A stretch of 64,000 bases of DNA from Mugil cephalus (Eukaryota > Chordata > Actinopteri > Mugiliformes > Mugilidae). Under the pieces are notes generated by a model. It had not been told where the DNA came from, made no database searches, and saw nothing but the letters and a program-made list of their open reading frames with translations. The stretch is from positions 16,720,397 to 16,784,396 of the forward strand of contig NC_061790.1 in assembly GCF_022458985.1 (NCBI RefSeq), in the 5' to 3' direction. Position 1 is the first letter of the stretch. Every line of letters begins with the position of its first letter. Made by a program: the position numbers and the translations under genes. This document shows, one piece after another, positions 40,201 to 49,683 of this stretch.

Positions 40201-41713
40201 CAGGCTTGATTGGCTGTGGATTGGATTTTGTATGCATACACAGTCAAAGTTCCTTTACAGATGTCCTTTAAGATGTCAGTGGAAATAAACAAAAGCAGGT
40301 TGAGTGTGTTTAGTCATCATGCAAACAACATGGAATTAGTGAATTTTCATGAGATGAAAAACCCTCTGCCAGTGGGATTCAGCCTCTGCGGATTTCCACT
40401 CAGGCCACTTGGGTTTAGCAACCAGACATAGCAACCAGAAAGGAAACCAGGAGCTCACTTTGCCCAGCTAAAAAACAAAAACAACAGTGCTTAACCTAAG
40501 GGCTAGCAGAAACACTGTAAATCATTTGCCTGAGGATACGACTCTATGTTCACAAGCTGGTGAACAGATTTGTTGTTGTTAAGAGATAATGCAGTGTCAA
40601 AATAATTTAACTCGATGTTCTCTTTGATAGGGCCCATCGGTTGAGCAAGTCTCGACATTGATCTCACATTGATCCAATAAGCTGGACAGCATGTGTCTAA
40701 AAAGCTCACCAACAATGGTAAAAATCAAGTCTTCAATCTACCACCTGTTTTTTTTTTTTTTTCTTTAACTTTCATATGGGCCCACATATTGTACGTGGAC
40801 ATGCACAGCATTGCAGCTTCTGGTATCGTTGAGCACTGCTCAGTCCTCAGCTGTACCTGATTATGTTCAGCAGACTGGACAGATTGGGAGTGCTTCAACA
40901 CTTCTGAAGAGCTGCCCACTCGTCTTCCCGATGCAGACACATATTACTCATGTTCTTTGCAGAAGCCTGTGTGTGGTGTGTTTGTGTGGGTGCTCTCAAG
41001 GGAGACAAAGTGTATGTGTACTGATTGTGTAAACACTGCAGCAACTCCTCTATTGACAGGTCAAAGGGCGAAGAGTCGTGCGAGGCTGATGGCCATCAGG
41101 TTACGCATCCTCTCACTGCTGCGCTCCGGTCATAACTTTGCTTTTATTTGACTGTTGAACTGCTGGGATTTAACCACCAGATGATACAGAAGAACGTTCA
41201 CTCGACCCTGATCCTTTACACTGGCATGATTTAGAATGGAAATAAATGACAACTAAATCATGACCAAATGAGGAGGGAAACCATCATTTTTTTGTATTTT
41301 TAATTGTGCACCTATGAAGGATCACAAGTGTCAAATAAAAAAGATTTTTATTTATGAATAACTGCATGATACAAATACGCATTATTATATTTGTTTTGAA
41401 GTTTATTTATTAATCTGTATATAGATATACTAAAATGCAAAGCAAATGTTCCAAGGTATTTGGTGTACAATGCAGATGTGTGTATTTAAAATTGTTGTTA
41501 AGTTAGATTGTGAATGTGAGTCCCAGCGGAACTAATTACCTACTGTAAGAAGTTAGCACCAGGTTAGCACAGCCACAAAAAAATCAATGCTCATTAAGAT
41601 CAATAGAATCAATAATAAATCCAATAAATAATTCCCATGGATGAGTAGATTAAATAAATAAACAGATAAAACGCTAAAAATTTTCATCTAAAATGAGTGG
41701 GGTCTGTACAAAA
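37201..41713. other. Intergenic, no gene seen
   Basis: A complex block at about 37290-37770 may be conserved non-coding DNA. The 163-codon plus ORF at 37715-38206 has no recognisable domain. A repeat tail lies at 39098-39200. The rest shows nothing identifiable. Confidence 0.55.
39098..39200. repeat. Dispersed-repeat tail, family shared with 14324-14440
   Basis: TTTATTTATAAAGCACTTTAAAACAACCACAG followed by A-rich DNA. This is a recurrent teleost motif (from memory) and aligns with the copy near 14.3 kb. Confidence 0.45.
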
Positions 41714-42039
41714 GAGTATCAGGGCCACCCACGAGAAAAAAAATTAGAGGAGGTAGGTTTTTTTTCATCATACACATGAAATTTTGAGAAAAGTGTCGAA
41801 GGCGACAGTGTGTGACAATATCCAGGCCACTGTTGACATGCAACAGTCCAATATAATATATCAGCAACATAACTGCAAAAATAAACACAATAGAATTTTA
41901 AATCCTTAATAATTTAACTTAATTACTTAACTCAGCTCCAGTACTCTTATGCACACGGTACTGCCAGTTTAAAGGTCTTTTTTTCTTGAAATTTCAACTT
42001 TTTTCTCGAAATTGTATTTCATGGGTGGCCCTAATTCTC
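41714..42039. mobile_element. MITE with GGGCCACCCA inverted termini
   Basis: The left end GAGTATCAGGGCCACCCACGAG and the right end, in reverse complement GAGAATTAGGGCCACCCATGAA, match at about 17 of 22 positions. The interior is AT-rich with TTTTGAGAAAAGT and TTTCTCGAAATT arms facing each other. No clear target site duplication and no coding capacity. Confidence 0.55.
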
Positions 42040-42871
42040 TTACGTAGGTCTGTGTTTAAAAGCTTAATAGCAGAAAGAACCTGAAGTGGCCAATCCTTAG
42101 TTCATCTCCTTTTGGCTGATGTTAGGTGGAGAGTTACCGACACACTTTTCAGTAAGCACTCGCGGAGACGACGCTCATCCAAGTTTGATATTTTATTGAA
42201 CATAAATCTCCGGTTGACTTTCAAACAAAGAGTGTGTGGTCGGAAAACTTTAACGCTCTGCCACCTAACCATTTCAAAACATATATTCATTAAGATTAAA
42301 TAGCCACCTGTCCGTGGGAGGCGCATTGCATACGTCACGTCACGTTCCATTAAAATTGAAAACAAATAAGTATCTTGGCGCACGCTGGCTCGATAATTTC
42401 CTAAATAATAAATTATTTTATGAATAGAAATGCCATACTTAACTGAAAACAAGTTTACGTATTTTGAAATTATAAATATAAAAATAAATTTAGAACATGA
42501 TCTGGCTCCAACAGAACCAGTTTGTGTCACTTATGTACTAACTTGTTCTACTGCTGTGCACATTATAGCGACAACCGCAAGATGGAAATAAATATTATAC
42601 ATTTAATAATATTGTAAATACCATAAATTATAAATATTTGTTGCATTTTACTTAGTTTTCCCTGCAAAGGGCCCAAGGTGTAACAGAAAGGCTAACTGTA
42701 GATGCTAAAATGAGCCAAGTGACAAAGCAAATCAAAGAAGCAGGAAAAAGGAAATGCAAGTATGAAAATCGTACAAAATGTACAATTAAGATCTGTATTC
42801 CTATCTCAGATTCTGAATCTCGATTTTTATTGTCAGTTTTGTAAATCCTTTTTTATTTGAACTATTTACAG

Positions 42872-43099
42872 ATGGATTACTGTCAAAGCAGAAGACCAAC
42901 ACTGTGCATGCTTACATTTAAAACGACTCAAGTAGTTCTTATGAAAATTTTCTTTATGGTATTATTGTGGATCAGTAAAACCTGTGCTGCAAAGACAGAC
43001 ACACATGTACCAGCACTATACCCACAGCATGACGAGAGAAGAGCCAGGGTTGTTGATCTTGATAGCTTCTTCATGATTGCGCCTGATGACAATTTATAA
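42872..43099 (+). CDS. Candidate small secreted peptide ORF (weak)
   Basis: A possible splice acceptor (tttatttgaactatttacag) ends at 42871, directly before an ATG. The frame continues to TAA at 43097-43099. An internal Met at 42941 starts a 52-residue peptide with a good signal-like segment, MKIFFMVLLWISKTCAA, followed by 35 mostly acidic and polar residues containing an RRAR basic site. An AATAAA motif occurs near 43169. The ORF ends just before the tail of the serpin pseudogene on the opposite strand. Without homology, or an upstream exon I can point to, this may be chance. Confidence 0.2.
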   Translation: MDYCQSRRPTLCMLTFKTTQVVLMKIFFMVLLWISKTCAAKTDTHVPALYPQHDERRARVVDLDSFFMIAPDDNL

Positions 43100-43109
43100 T
43101 ATGTGCGTC

Positions 43110-44480
43110 TGCATGCCTGTTGGGTTGTTGATCTTGCCCATAAAGAGCATGCTGTCAGTGGAGTCCTCCAAAATAAAAATTAAAAAAATATAACAAGAAG
43201 GATCTGTTAATTGTGACTGATGGAGGCGCCTCTGTTCCCATCTCGGTGATACTCAGCGCAACCTTGTGAGAGAAAGGAGAGGGCATTCTGAGGCTACTTT
43301 AAAACAGACTAAAGAGTCTTTTGTGCATCCTCAGCATCGGCTAATGTGGCTGAGGAGGCACACTCTCTTCGCATAATAATACCAAAGAAGAAATGTTTGC
43401 CTACCTCAGAGATTTTGACCCTACCCTTGTCAGACATGCCAGATAAATTAGCGTTCTCAGTTATGCCCATCTCTTTTAGAGTAGTATCCAGGGAAGCATC
43501 AGCGAAGATGGAAATTTTTGACATACCTAGAACCACACAATTGGGAAACACAGAGAATCACAAGTGGCATATTGTTAAATGACACCTCTGTCTCCATCTA
43601 TTCGTTCATATATACAGTTATCTTGTTATACCCTGACATACAGTACGTCAATGGCATTCCTGTTGAATAAGTATAGGTCACTCTGTCTACACCATAAGTG
43701 AAGGAGGGTCCAAAAATAAATGTAGTAGTCTTCATTGATGGTAGCCCTCCACCACCATCATCTTGCCTTCATACGGCAGCATGATAACTCTAGCGTGGTT
43801 GCCTTCATCTCAGTAGGTGTAGTAGTTACCCGTTCTTCATTTCCATTTGAACTTTGGTGACGTCATTGACATGATCTGCCTTGTGTGTTTGTGTGGGTTT
43901 TCCCACTGTCCTGTACAATCATAAAGCACAGACTTGCTTCTTACCTCTGAAGTAGACATAGTTGATCAGCACCAATGCCATTTCAGGAGGCAAGTCCTTC
44001 ACCATGTCTTTAATCTTGTCTTGGCTTTTATTAGCAATGTATGGGCTGATCTCAGCTGCAGGCTCTGCTCTGTGATCTATGTTGAAGATCTCACAAGAGC
44101 AGTAGTTTCTGATATCATCCAGGAACTTCTTCAGAGGACTTAAACCAATGTACATGGTGACAGCATTGCCAACATCCAGCTACTGGCTCTTCTGGCTGTG
44201 AAAAAATTCCCATAGCCTTCATTAACTTGAGTCTGGTTGAAAGTGCCACAGTCCAAGCTGGAGAATAGCTGGCTGTGGGTGTCACCATGGGCCCCTCTAG
44301 ACACCACAGGGTGGTGGAGATGTCCAGTTGCTTCAGGCAGCAACTTTGGCATTCAGACTTTTGTAGAGGCCAAAGGCAAAGTCAGCACTGGGGCCTGACA
44401 GCTGGTGGCAGGTCAGCTCGCTCTCTTGATATCTGTGGTGGTCTGCCCAGGGTGAAGTCAGTTCTGGTAACACTGTCTTT
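43110..44480 (-). pseudogene. Degenerate tandem copy of serpina1
   Basis: All four coding-exon regions of the neighbouring serpina1 gene can be recognised in order on the minus strand: about 43919-44480, 43700-43915, 43420-43530 and 43110-43260. Shared blocks include CHQLSGPSADFAFGLYKSLN, THSQLFSSLD, MVKDLPPEMALVLINYVYFR, SLDTTLKEMGI and MLFMGKINNPTG. It is broken in several ways. An in-frame TGA follows the LNAKVAA segment, with about 30 bases lost around the helix motif GKNIFFSPLG. A frameshift near 44150 separates the two halves of the first coding exon. Stops interrupt the second coding exon. A deletion in the last exon removes most of the reactive loop, including the Met-Ser bond. The signal peptide region is not recognisable. 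The His tract is reduced to two His, which may be the ancestral state. No product is expected. Confidence 0.88.
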
Positions 44481-44489
44481 ACTCATATA

Positions 44490-45545
44490 GAACAACCCAC
44501 TTAACAACAATTGTGTGTGAATCTTTGTTTTTGGGTGAAAACACTTAAGTAGTCGTCAAATGATAACAAAATAAAAAAATGAACGGCGCCAGTGCTAATA
44601 TCGGCCATCGGAGCTTACTGCTCTTTAAACAGATACAGAATGACCAGTACAACAAAACTAAACAGACTCTTATCAAGCCCCGGGTGTGCTTTTTGAGACA
44701 ATGTTCCTGACCTGTCATATCCAGATATATAGAACTGCCTTTTAACTTTTCTTTATCCTACTCCAGAGTCACAAAAGCATTCAAGAGCCTGGAGAGGTAC
44801 AAATGGATGCAGTCCACATTAAAAACAAACTAAATAAACAAGACATTACGCTTGGAAAGCACTAGATTCTGTCCCAGATAGAAAGGGGTCGCTACACAAG
44901 TCAAACTTGTTTCTTGACCGCTCCGTCTCCTCATTTTATTGCATTAATCCACATCTGCTATTTTTGGGAATCCTATAATACGATTTCCACTTTGCTTGTC
45001 CCCAACTATTCTGGCACCCTGGGTTGCAACAGCCCCCGGTTAATTAGTTAGTTGCTTGCATTTGTCACCCGAATAGTTATTAAAGAAGTGCATTCTCCTG
45101 CCAGTATGGTGGCGTTGTGATTAACTGCACAGAGTGACATCAGCTCCCAGAGCTCTATAGGTACGGAATGGGCAAGCTGACCTCAACAGGGTTCAGGTAG
45201 CACTTTGAAGTCATTTGTTTAAGCAGTCCTCATAATTTGAGGTGTTTTCACATTTTGACTGACAATGTTAGGATTTTTTGTGGGAGGGGACTGTGGGCAG
45301 AGTCTACTGTTTCTAGGCAAGATCTTAAATGTAGGGTGCCATGGGATGATCTGAGCAGGTACTTCAAAGGAATGTATGATGTCAAGTGATGGTGTCATAA
45401 AGAATTCTCACTTCACCCAAAACAGATATTAACTTCACATCTCATCATTCTTCAAGAGGAAAACCTTTACGTTCTTTATAAAAGCTCACTTGCTTTAATT
45501 TTTAAAAGCAACCATTTATTTCAGTTTGTGATCTAACCATTCAAG
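44490..45545. other. Spacer between serpin pseudogene and acidic ORF
   Basis: No exon or repeat recognised, apart from what may be remains of the pseudogene's 5' flank next to 44490. Confidence 0.6.
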
Positions 45546-46188
45546 ATGGATGGAAGAGGAGACGGCGGTCATAATAGGACAGTGATTCTAATTGGAGTCC
45601 CTTTTGGAGATGAGCCAGACTACTTTCAAATAGAAATAATGGTACCTCAAGATGACCAGGATTTCCACATTGACATTTTTGAAAACACTGACAATGCAGA
45701 ACTTGATTATGAGCCTCAAGTGGACATCAACCCATATCTTGAAATTGAAGACCCCCTGGACTTGAGGATCCAGACAACTATCTGGACAACAAGGCCGGAA
45801 TGAAGAAAGTTGTGAGGAATTTAGGTGGTGGGATGAATTTACAGACAGCAACCAAGGCAGCACATATGGTTACAGCAGTCCTTACTATGTCAGTGAGGAC
45901 AGTGAGGACAGTGATAACGATGAAGTCCTGGACCCATTTCCTCAAGAAAACAGAAAAAGAAATAGGTATGAGGAAGAAGAAGACAGAGAATGAAGGGTCA
46001 GTTTAAGGAAAAGAAGAATAGCTGAAGAAAAGACAGAGCCCTGTCCTAAAGTATCTGGGAAGACGGAAAAGGAGGAGGAAGCAGAGAATACAGTGAACAG
46101 AACAAGAGATGAAGCAGAGATGGAGCTTTCTCCTCCTAGAGCATCTAGGAAAAGGAAGAGGGAAAAGGATGATGATGATGATGACTAA
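45546..46188 (+). pseudogene. Unrecognised acidic intronless ORF with frameshifts (probable pseudogene)
   Basis: An ATG at 45546 opens a frame with the acidic segment VPFGDEPDYFQIEI and ...DYEPQVDINPYLEIED. Coding character then moves to other frames: a short piece reading EDPDNYLDNK, then from about 45800 a frame reading EEFRWWDEFTDSNQ, SSPYYVSEDSEDSDNDEV and LDPFPQENRKRNRYEEEED. A TGA at 45991 interrupts that frame. It then continues through SLRKRRIAEEKTEP and a basic, nuclear-localisation-like RKRKREK followed by six Asp and TAA at 46186. An AATAAA lies at 46415. Two single-base frameshifts and one stop make it look like a decayed gene or retrocopy, although the overall amino acid bias is still strongly protein-like. 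Reading the interruptions as tiny introns (about 40 bases) is unlikely in a vertebrate. I do not recognise the family and give no function. Confidence 0.5.
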
Positions 46189-47344
46189 GAAAGACCTGTT
46201 AAAAACAACTGTCAGGGACTTTAACCTCCTGAGATCTGAGTTTTAAGACCTGAATATAAGACTGAGCATGGCTGTGCAAAGATGGAATTGCAAATAATGA
46301 ATTCAGATATCCTCAAACGAGTATTTGCTAATTAGTGAAGTTATAGCTCGTTACTATTGGATGGAATTTGTTATGTTTGTATGTCATATTAAACTAGAAA
46401 GGTTAATTAACACAAATAAACATGTTTCAACTGTAAAATTTGATGAGGTTTTGTACATTTTTGCTTTTTTGTGACGTGAGCGGCAGCAGAGCGAATCCAC
46501 TGGAATGACCACTATCATGTTTTTACACCAACTAGTATCTAGTTATGAGGACAAAAGTTTAAACGAAGCAGAATAAGCTGCCTCAATAAAACTTAATGTC
46601 CCCATATGAGGTAAAATTTTCGTCTTCATTTGGTTGTCATTTGTTGTCAACAATGTCTATCTCTACACAAATTGTGAAATAAAATAATAATAGTAATTCT
46701 AATAGGTCAATAGAACACTATGAAAAATTTGTACCACTCTCTTGTAACTTTAAACTGATTTTTTTTTTTTTTTTTTTTTTTTTTCCTGTGCCATGGGTGA
46801 GAGATTAAAAAATGTAGTTGTAATGGTCAGTAGGACATCTTTGTCTGCTAAGGTTACAAGAGGGTAGTAAATTTTAAATGCTACACAAAAACTAATAATG
46901 CAATCAAGCCAATATTTTAGATAATCTTGGCTATGCCCAACACTGATCGGAAAATAAATGCCCAGCCACCCAACATTAGTTTTATGGAAAATAACTGTTA
47001 TTTTTGTTGTTGTTGTTGTTGTTTCATAAAAACAGCAGTGATTTCAAGTAATCACTCAAGGAAACTAGCATTTAAAGGCTAAAAAATCCTCAAAATGATA
47101 GGTGGTAGTTTTGTAAAGTGCTGAAGTGGTAAGTAAATTTACATCAAAAGTTTACATCAGACCCATGCCCCTGCCTGCGCAGCCTCTCTCACTGAAGTGC
47201 TGTACCTATTCCAAAGCAACTGGTGTTTTCCTTCAATAATTAAGCATTGTTTGATACTATAAATAATATAGTATAGCAATTGGTTGAGATAATTGGGTCT
47301 GTTTAACCAAAGCTAGACAGTAATATCAAAACAACATAAAATGC
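46189..47344. other. Spacer downstream of serpina1
   Basis: Holds an AATAAA at 46415-46420 that could serve the acidic ORF, the poly-T run and a (TTG)n run near 47005. No exon seen. Confidence 0.6.
46759..46784 (+). repeat. Poly-T run of 26 bases
   Basis: A homopolymer run between the acidic ORF and serpina1. It could be the tail of a retroelement on the minus strand, but no body was identified next to it. Confidence 0.9.
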
Positions 47345-47359
47345 ATGTCATTATAAATC

Positions 47360-47365
47360 TTTATT
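47360..47365 (-). promoter_or_regulatory. serpina1 polyadenylation signal
   Basis: The minus strand reads AATAAA here, about 245 bases after the serpina1 stop codon. It is the first canonical signal I noticed in a plausible 3' UTR. The 3' UTR would cover about 47345-47609. Confidence 0.55.
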
Positions 47366-47609
47366 CCACTTTAAGTTGAAACAGCAAAAGTACAGAAACA
47401 TGTTGGCATTATGTCTAATTGATGTTTCCGAACATGAACAGACTCACTTGTGTCGCTTGATGATGACTGATCTGTTGTCCTCGTGTCCCTGGTGCTCTTA
47501 ATATCACAGTCTACAGCATTTTCAGATGCTGGGGTGAAAATGAGCTAATGTCCAAAAGCTACTACAACTACTGCGGTGTGAAAATGTAACACGCATTCCT
47601 CAGGTATCT

Positions 47610-49347
47610 TTACATAGCTGTGGGGTTGTTGATCTTTCCCATGAAGAGGATGCTCCTTGTTGAGTGCTCCAGGATGAAGACCATGAAGGGTCTGTTGAGT
47701 GCTATAGTTTCAGGCATACTCATGGGCATGACCTCGATGGTAGTGGCAGCTGCTGCCTCTGTTCCAGTTTCATCCACGCTCAGCACAGCCTGGTGAGAGA
47801 CCTGTGGAGGAACCAGGAAATAGTGTCAAGTTCAATTCAGAGCACATCCTGAAAACTGTTCATACAAATCAGATGGTCCTTCCAACATCTACTAGATGTA
47901 TTTGAGAACTTGTTGATATTGTGCAGTGAGTAATGGTCATGAAATAAACTTAAATATTTCCTACCTTTGACACTTGGAGCTTGACCTCCTCGGAGATTCC
48001 AGAAAAATCAGCGTTGTCTGCAAAAGCATCTTTTATTCCCATTTCCTTAAGTGTGTCTTCCAGGGAAGCTTGAGCTGAGATTGAAAATTTCGGCATATGA
48101 AGATTCACGTTACTGTGGAACAAAGAACATCACTAGTGTTAGCATCACGTATGACACAAAAGACATGATTATGCAACATGAACTGCACTTAGTTTGGAGA
48201 TAAAAGCCCAACATGCCAATGACACCAAATTAATTTCCTCCCTTACTTCCTGAAGAGTGAGTCATGCCAGTGCAGGAGATGGTCCTTGCAGATGGAGTCC
48301 TCCACTTCCTTCATCTTGCCTTCATCAGGCAGGACGATCATCATTGAGGTGTTGCCTTTGTAGGGCAGCATGACGACAGAGGTGTGGTTCTCGCTGTCCT
48401 GATAGAAGTCGTACCGCCCTGTCCTCTTCATCATGTCCACCTGAACTTTGGTGGTGTCGTCCACATGGAAGTCTGCCTTTTGTGTCATGTTGGCATCGAA
48501 GGGTTTCTCCCACTGTCCTATATGAGAAAACAGAGGAGGAAGATGAATAAAATGGCCGTCTTTCAAACTATTGCATGTCACATATTTGCAGGATGACCTG
48601 CAAACAAGATGATAAAATGCACATGTACAGATGCAGTGTTTGCAGAGTGTCCACAAACATGTAATGATCTGCAAGGATTCATGTTTTTCTTTGAAGCTTT
48701 TAAGTATGTATCCTACCTCTGAAGTAGACATAGTTGATCAGCACCATGGCCATTGCAGGGTCCAAGTCCTTCACCATGTCTTTGATCATGCCTTTTGTTT
48801 TACTGGAAATTAATTGGTTGATCTCAGCTGCAGCCTCCTCACTTTTGGTAAAGTCGACATTGAAGATCGCACCGGAGTAAAATTGCTTGATATCATCCAG
48901 GAACTTCTTCAGAGGACTGAAACCATTGCGCACTGCGACAGCGTTGCCAACATCCAGCTGCTGGCTCTCCTGACTCTGTCCAAGCAAGTGGAAAAGATGC
49001 TCATAGCCTTCATTGACCTGAGTCTGGTTCAAGGTGCTGTAGCCCAAGCTGGAGAACAGCTGGCTGTGGGTATCACCACGAGCTCCGTCAGACACCATGG
49101 ACAGGGCGGTGGAGATTCCCAGCGGTGAGAAGAAGATGTTCTTTCCAGCAGCAACTTTGGCATTCAGACTTTTGTAGAGGCCAAAGGCAAAGTCAGCATT
49201 GGGAGCTGACAGCTGGTGGCAGCTATGCTCATGCTCTTGGCTGTGTCCAGACCGGTGGTCGTGGTGGTGGTGGTGGTGGTGGTGGTCTGCCCAGGCTACT
49301 GCCAGCAGCAGTGCTGTCAGTACACAACTAGCAAAGATACCTCGCAT
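47610..49347 (-). CDS. serpina1: Alpha-1-antitrypsin-like serine protease inhibitor
   Basis: A secreted serpin, probably a liver plasma protein that traps elastase-like proteases. Coding exons 48717-49347, 48247-48517, 47965-48112 and 47610-47801 join in phase to 413 residues, the normal size for the family. The start at 49347 follows a splice acceptor (exon begins at 49356) and opens a signal peptide (MRGIFASCVLTALLLAVAWA). The mature N-terminus has eight consecutive His and further His-rich residues up to about position 50. Serpin motifs are GKNIFFSPLGISTALSMVSDGA, NYVYFRGQWEKPF (breach Trp present), MLPYKGNTSMMIVLPDE and RPFMVFILEHSTRSILFMGKINNP. The hinge GTEAAAATT is fully inhibitory in type, and the loop EVMPM-SMPE places Met at P1 and Ser at P1', as in human alpha-1-antitrypsin. 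Several N-glycosylation sequons are visible (NQT, NMT, NHT, NTS). Exon phases equal those of the divergent serpin upstream. A broken copy lies about 3 kb downstream. Confidence 0.95.
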
Positions 49348-49501
49348 CTTTAGAGCCTGTTGAGGTAAATACATATCAGTTAGGACTAATAATAGATCTA
49401 ATACAATGGCAGGGTTAATACAGATTGTACAGTTATACACCTCAACAGCCTTGCACTGGTGAGTTATTGCAACATTTCCATTCCAAAGCATTCCATTCTC
49501 T

Positions 49502-49514
49502 CCCTCTCTCTCTC

Positions 49515-49544
<30 letters not shown>
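49502..49544 (-). repeat. (CT)n-poly-T tract in serpina1 intron 1
   Basis: CT repeats followed by about 26 T on the plus strand, so purine-rich in the sense of the gene. It lies between the non-coding exon and the first coding exon. Confidence 0.9.
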
Positions 49545-49552
<8 letters not shown>

Positions 49553-49586
49553 ACATTTTTCAAAAGCTAAGACTATTTCACTTACC

Positions 49587-49608
49587 TTTGATGTCCTCTT
49601 TGCTGCAG
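49587..49608 (-). other. Non-coding first exon of serpina1 (5' UTR), approximate
   Basis: A donor site (CAAAG followed by GTAAG) lies at 49586/49585 on the minus strand, and the first coding exon has an acceptor at 49357. The upstream TATA box at 49630-49637 would place transcription start near 49605-49610. That gives a short untranslated first exon, the usual serpina1 arrangement. The start of this exon is inferred from the TATA spacing, not observed. The intron between contains a (CT)n-(T)26 tract at about 49502-49544. Confidence 0.6.
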
Positions 49609-49629
49609 ACAGTTTGTCAGAAGTGTCCC

Positions 49630-49683
49630 TTTATATATAGGAGCTCCAAGAGTCAGCTGACATGGTCTTGGTCAAAAATTAAC
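49630..49683 (-). promoter_or_regulatory. serpina1 core promoter: TATA box plus HNF1-like site
   Basis: On the minus strand 49637-49630 reads TATATAAA. About 33 bases further upstream, 49683-49671 reads GTTAATTTTTGAC, which matches 11 of 13 positions of the palindromic HNF1 consensus GTTAATNATTAAC. HNF1 sites next to the TATA box drive liver expression of alpha-1-antitrypsin in mammals (established knowledge), so the pairing supports hepatic expression. The functional reading is inference. Confidence 0.6.

Noticed and set aside
42102-42530. 142-codon minus ORF
   Set aside because: No domain recognised; lies next to a MITE and could itself be repeat-derived. Left unannotated.
43919-44352. Second functional serpin reading from two overlapping frames
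   Set aside because: The frames need a frameshift and cross an in-frame stop, and the reactive loop is deleted further on; called a pseudogene.
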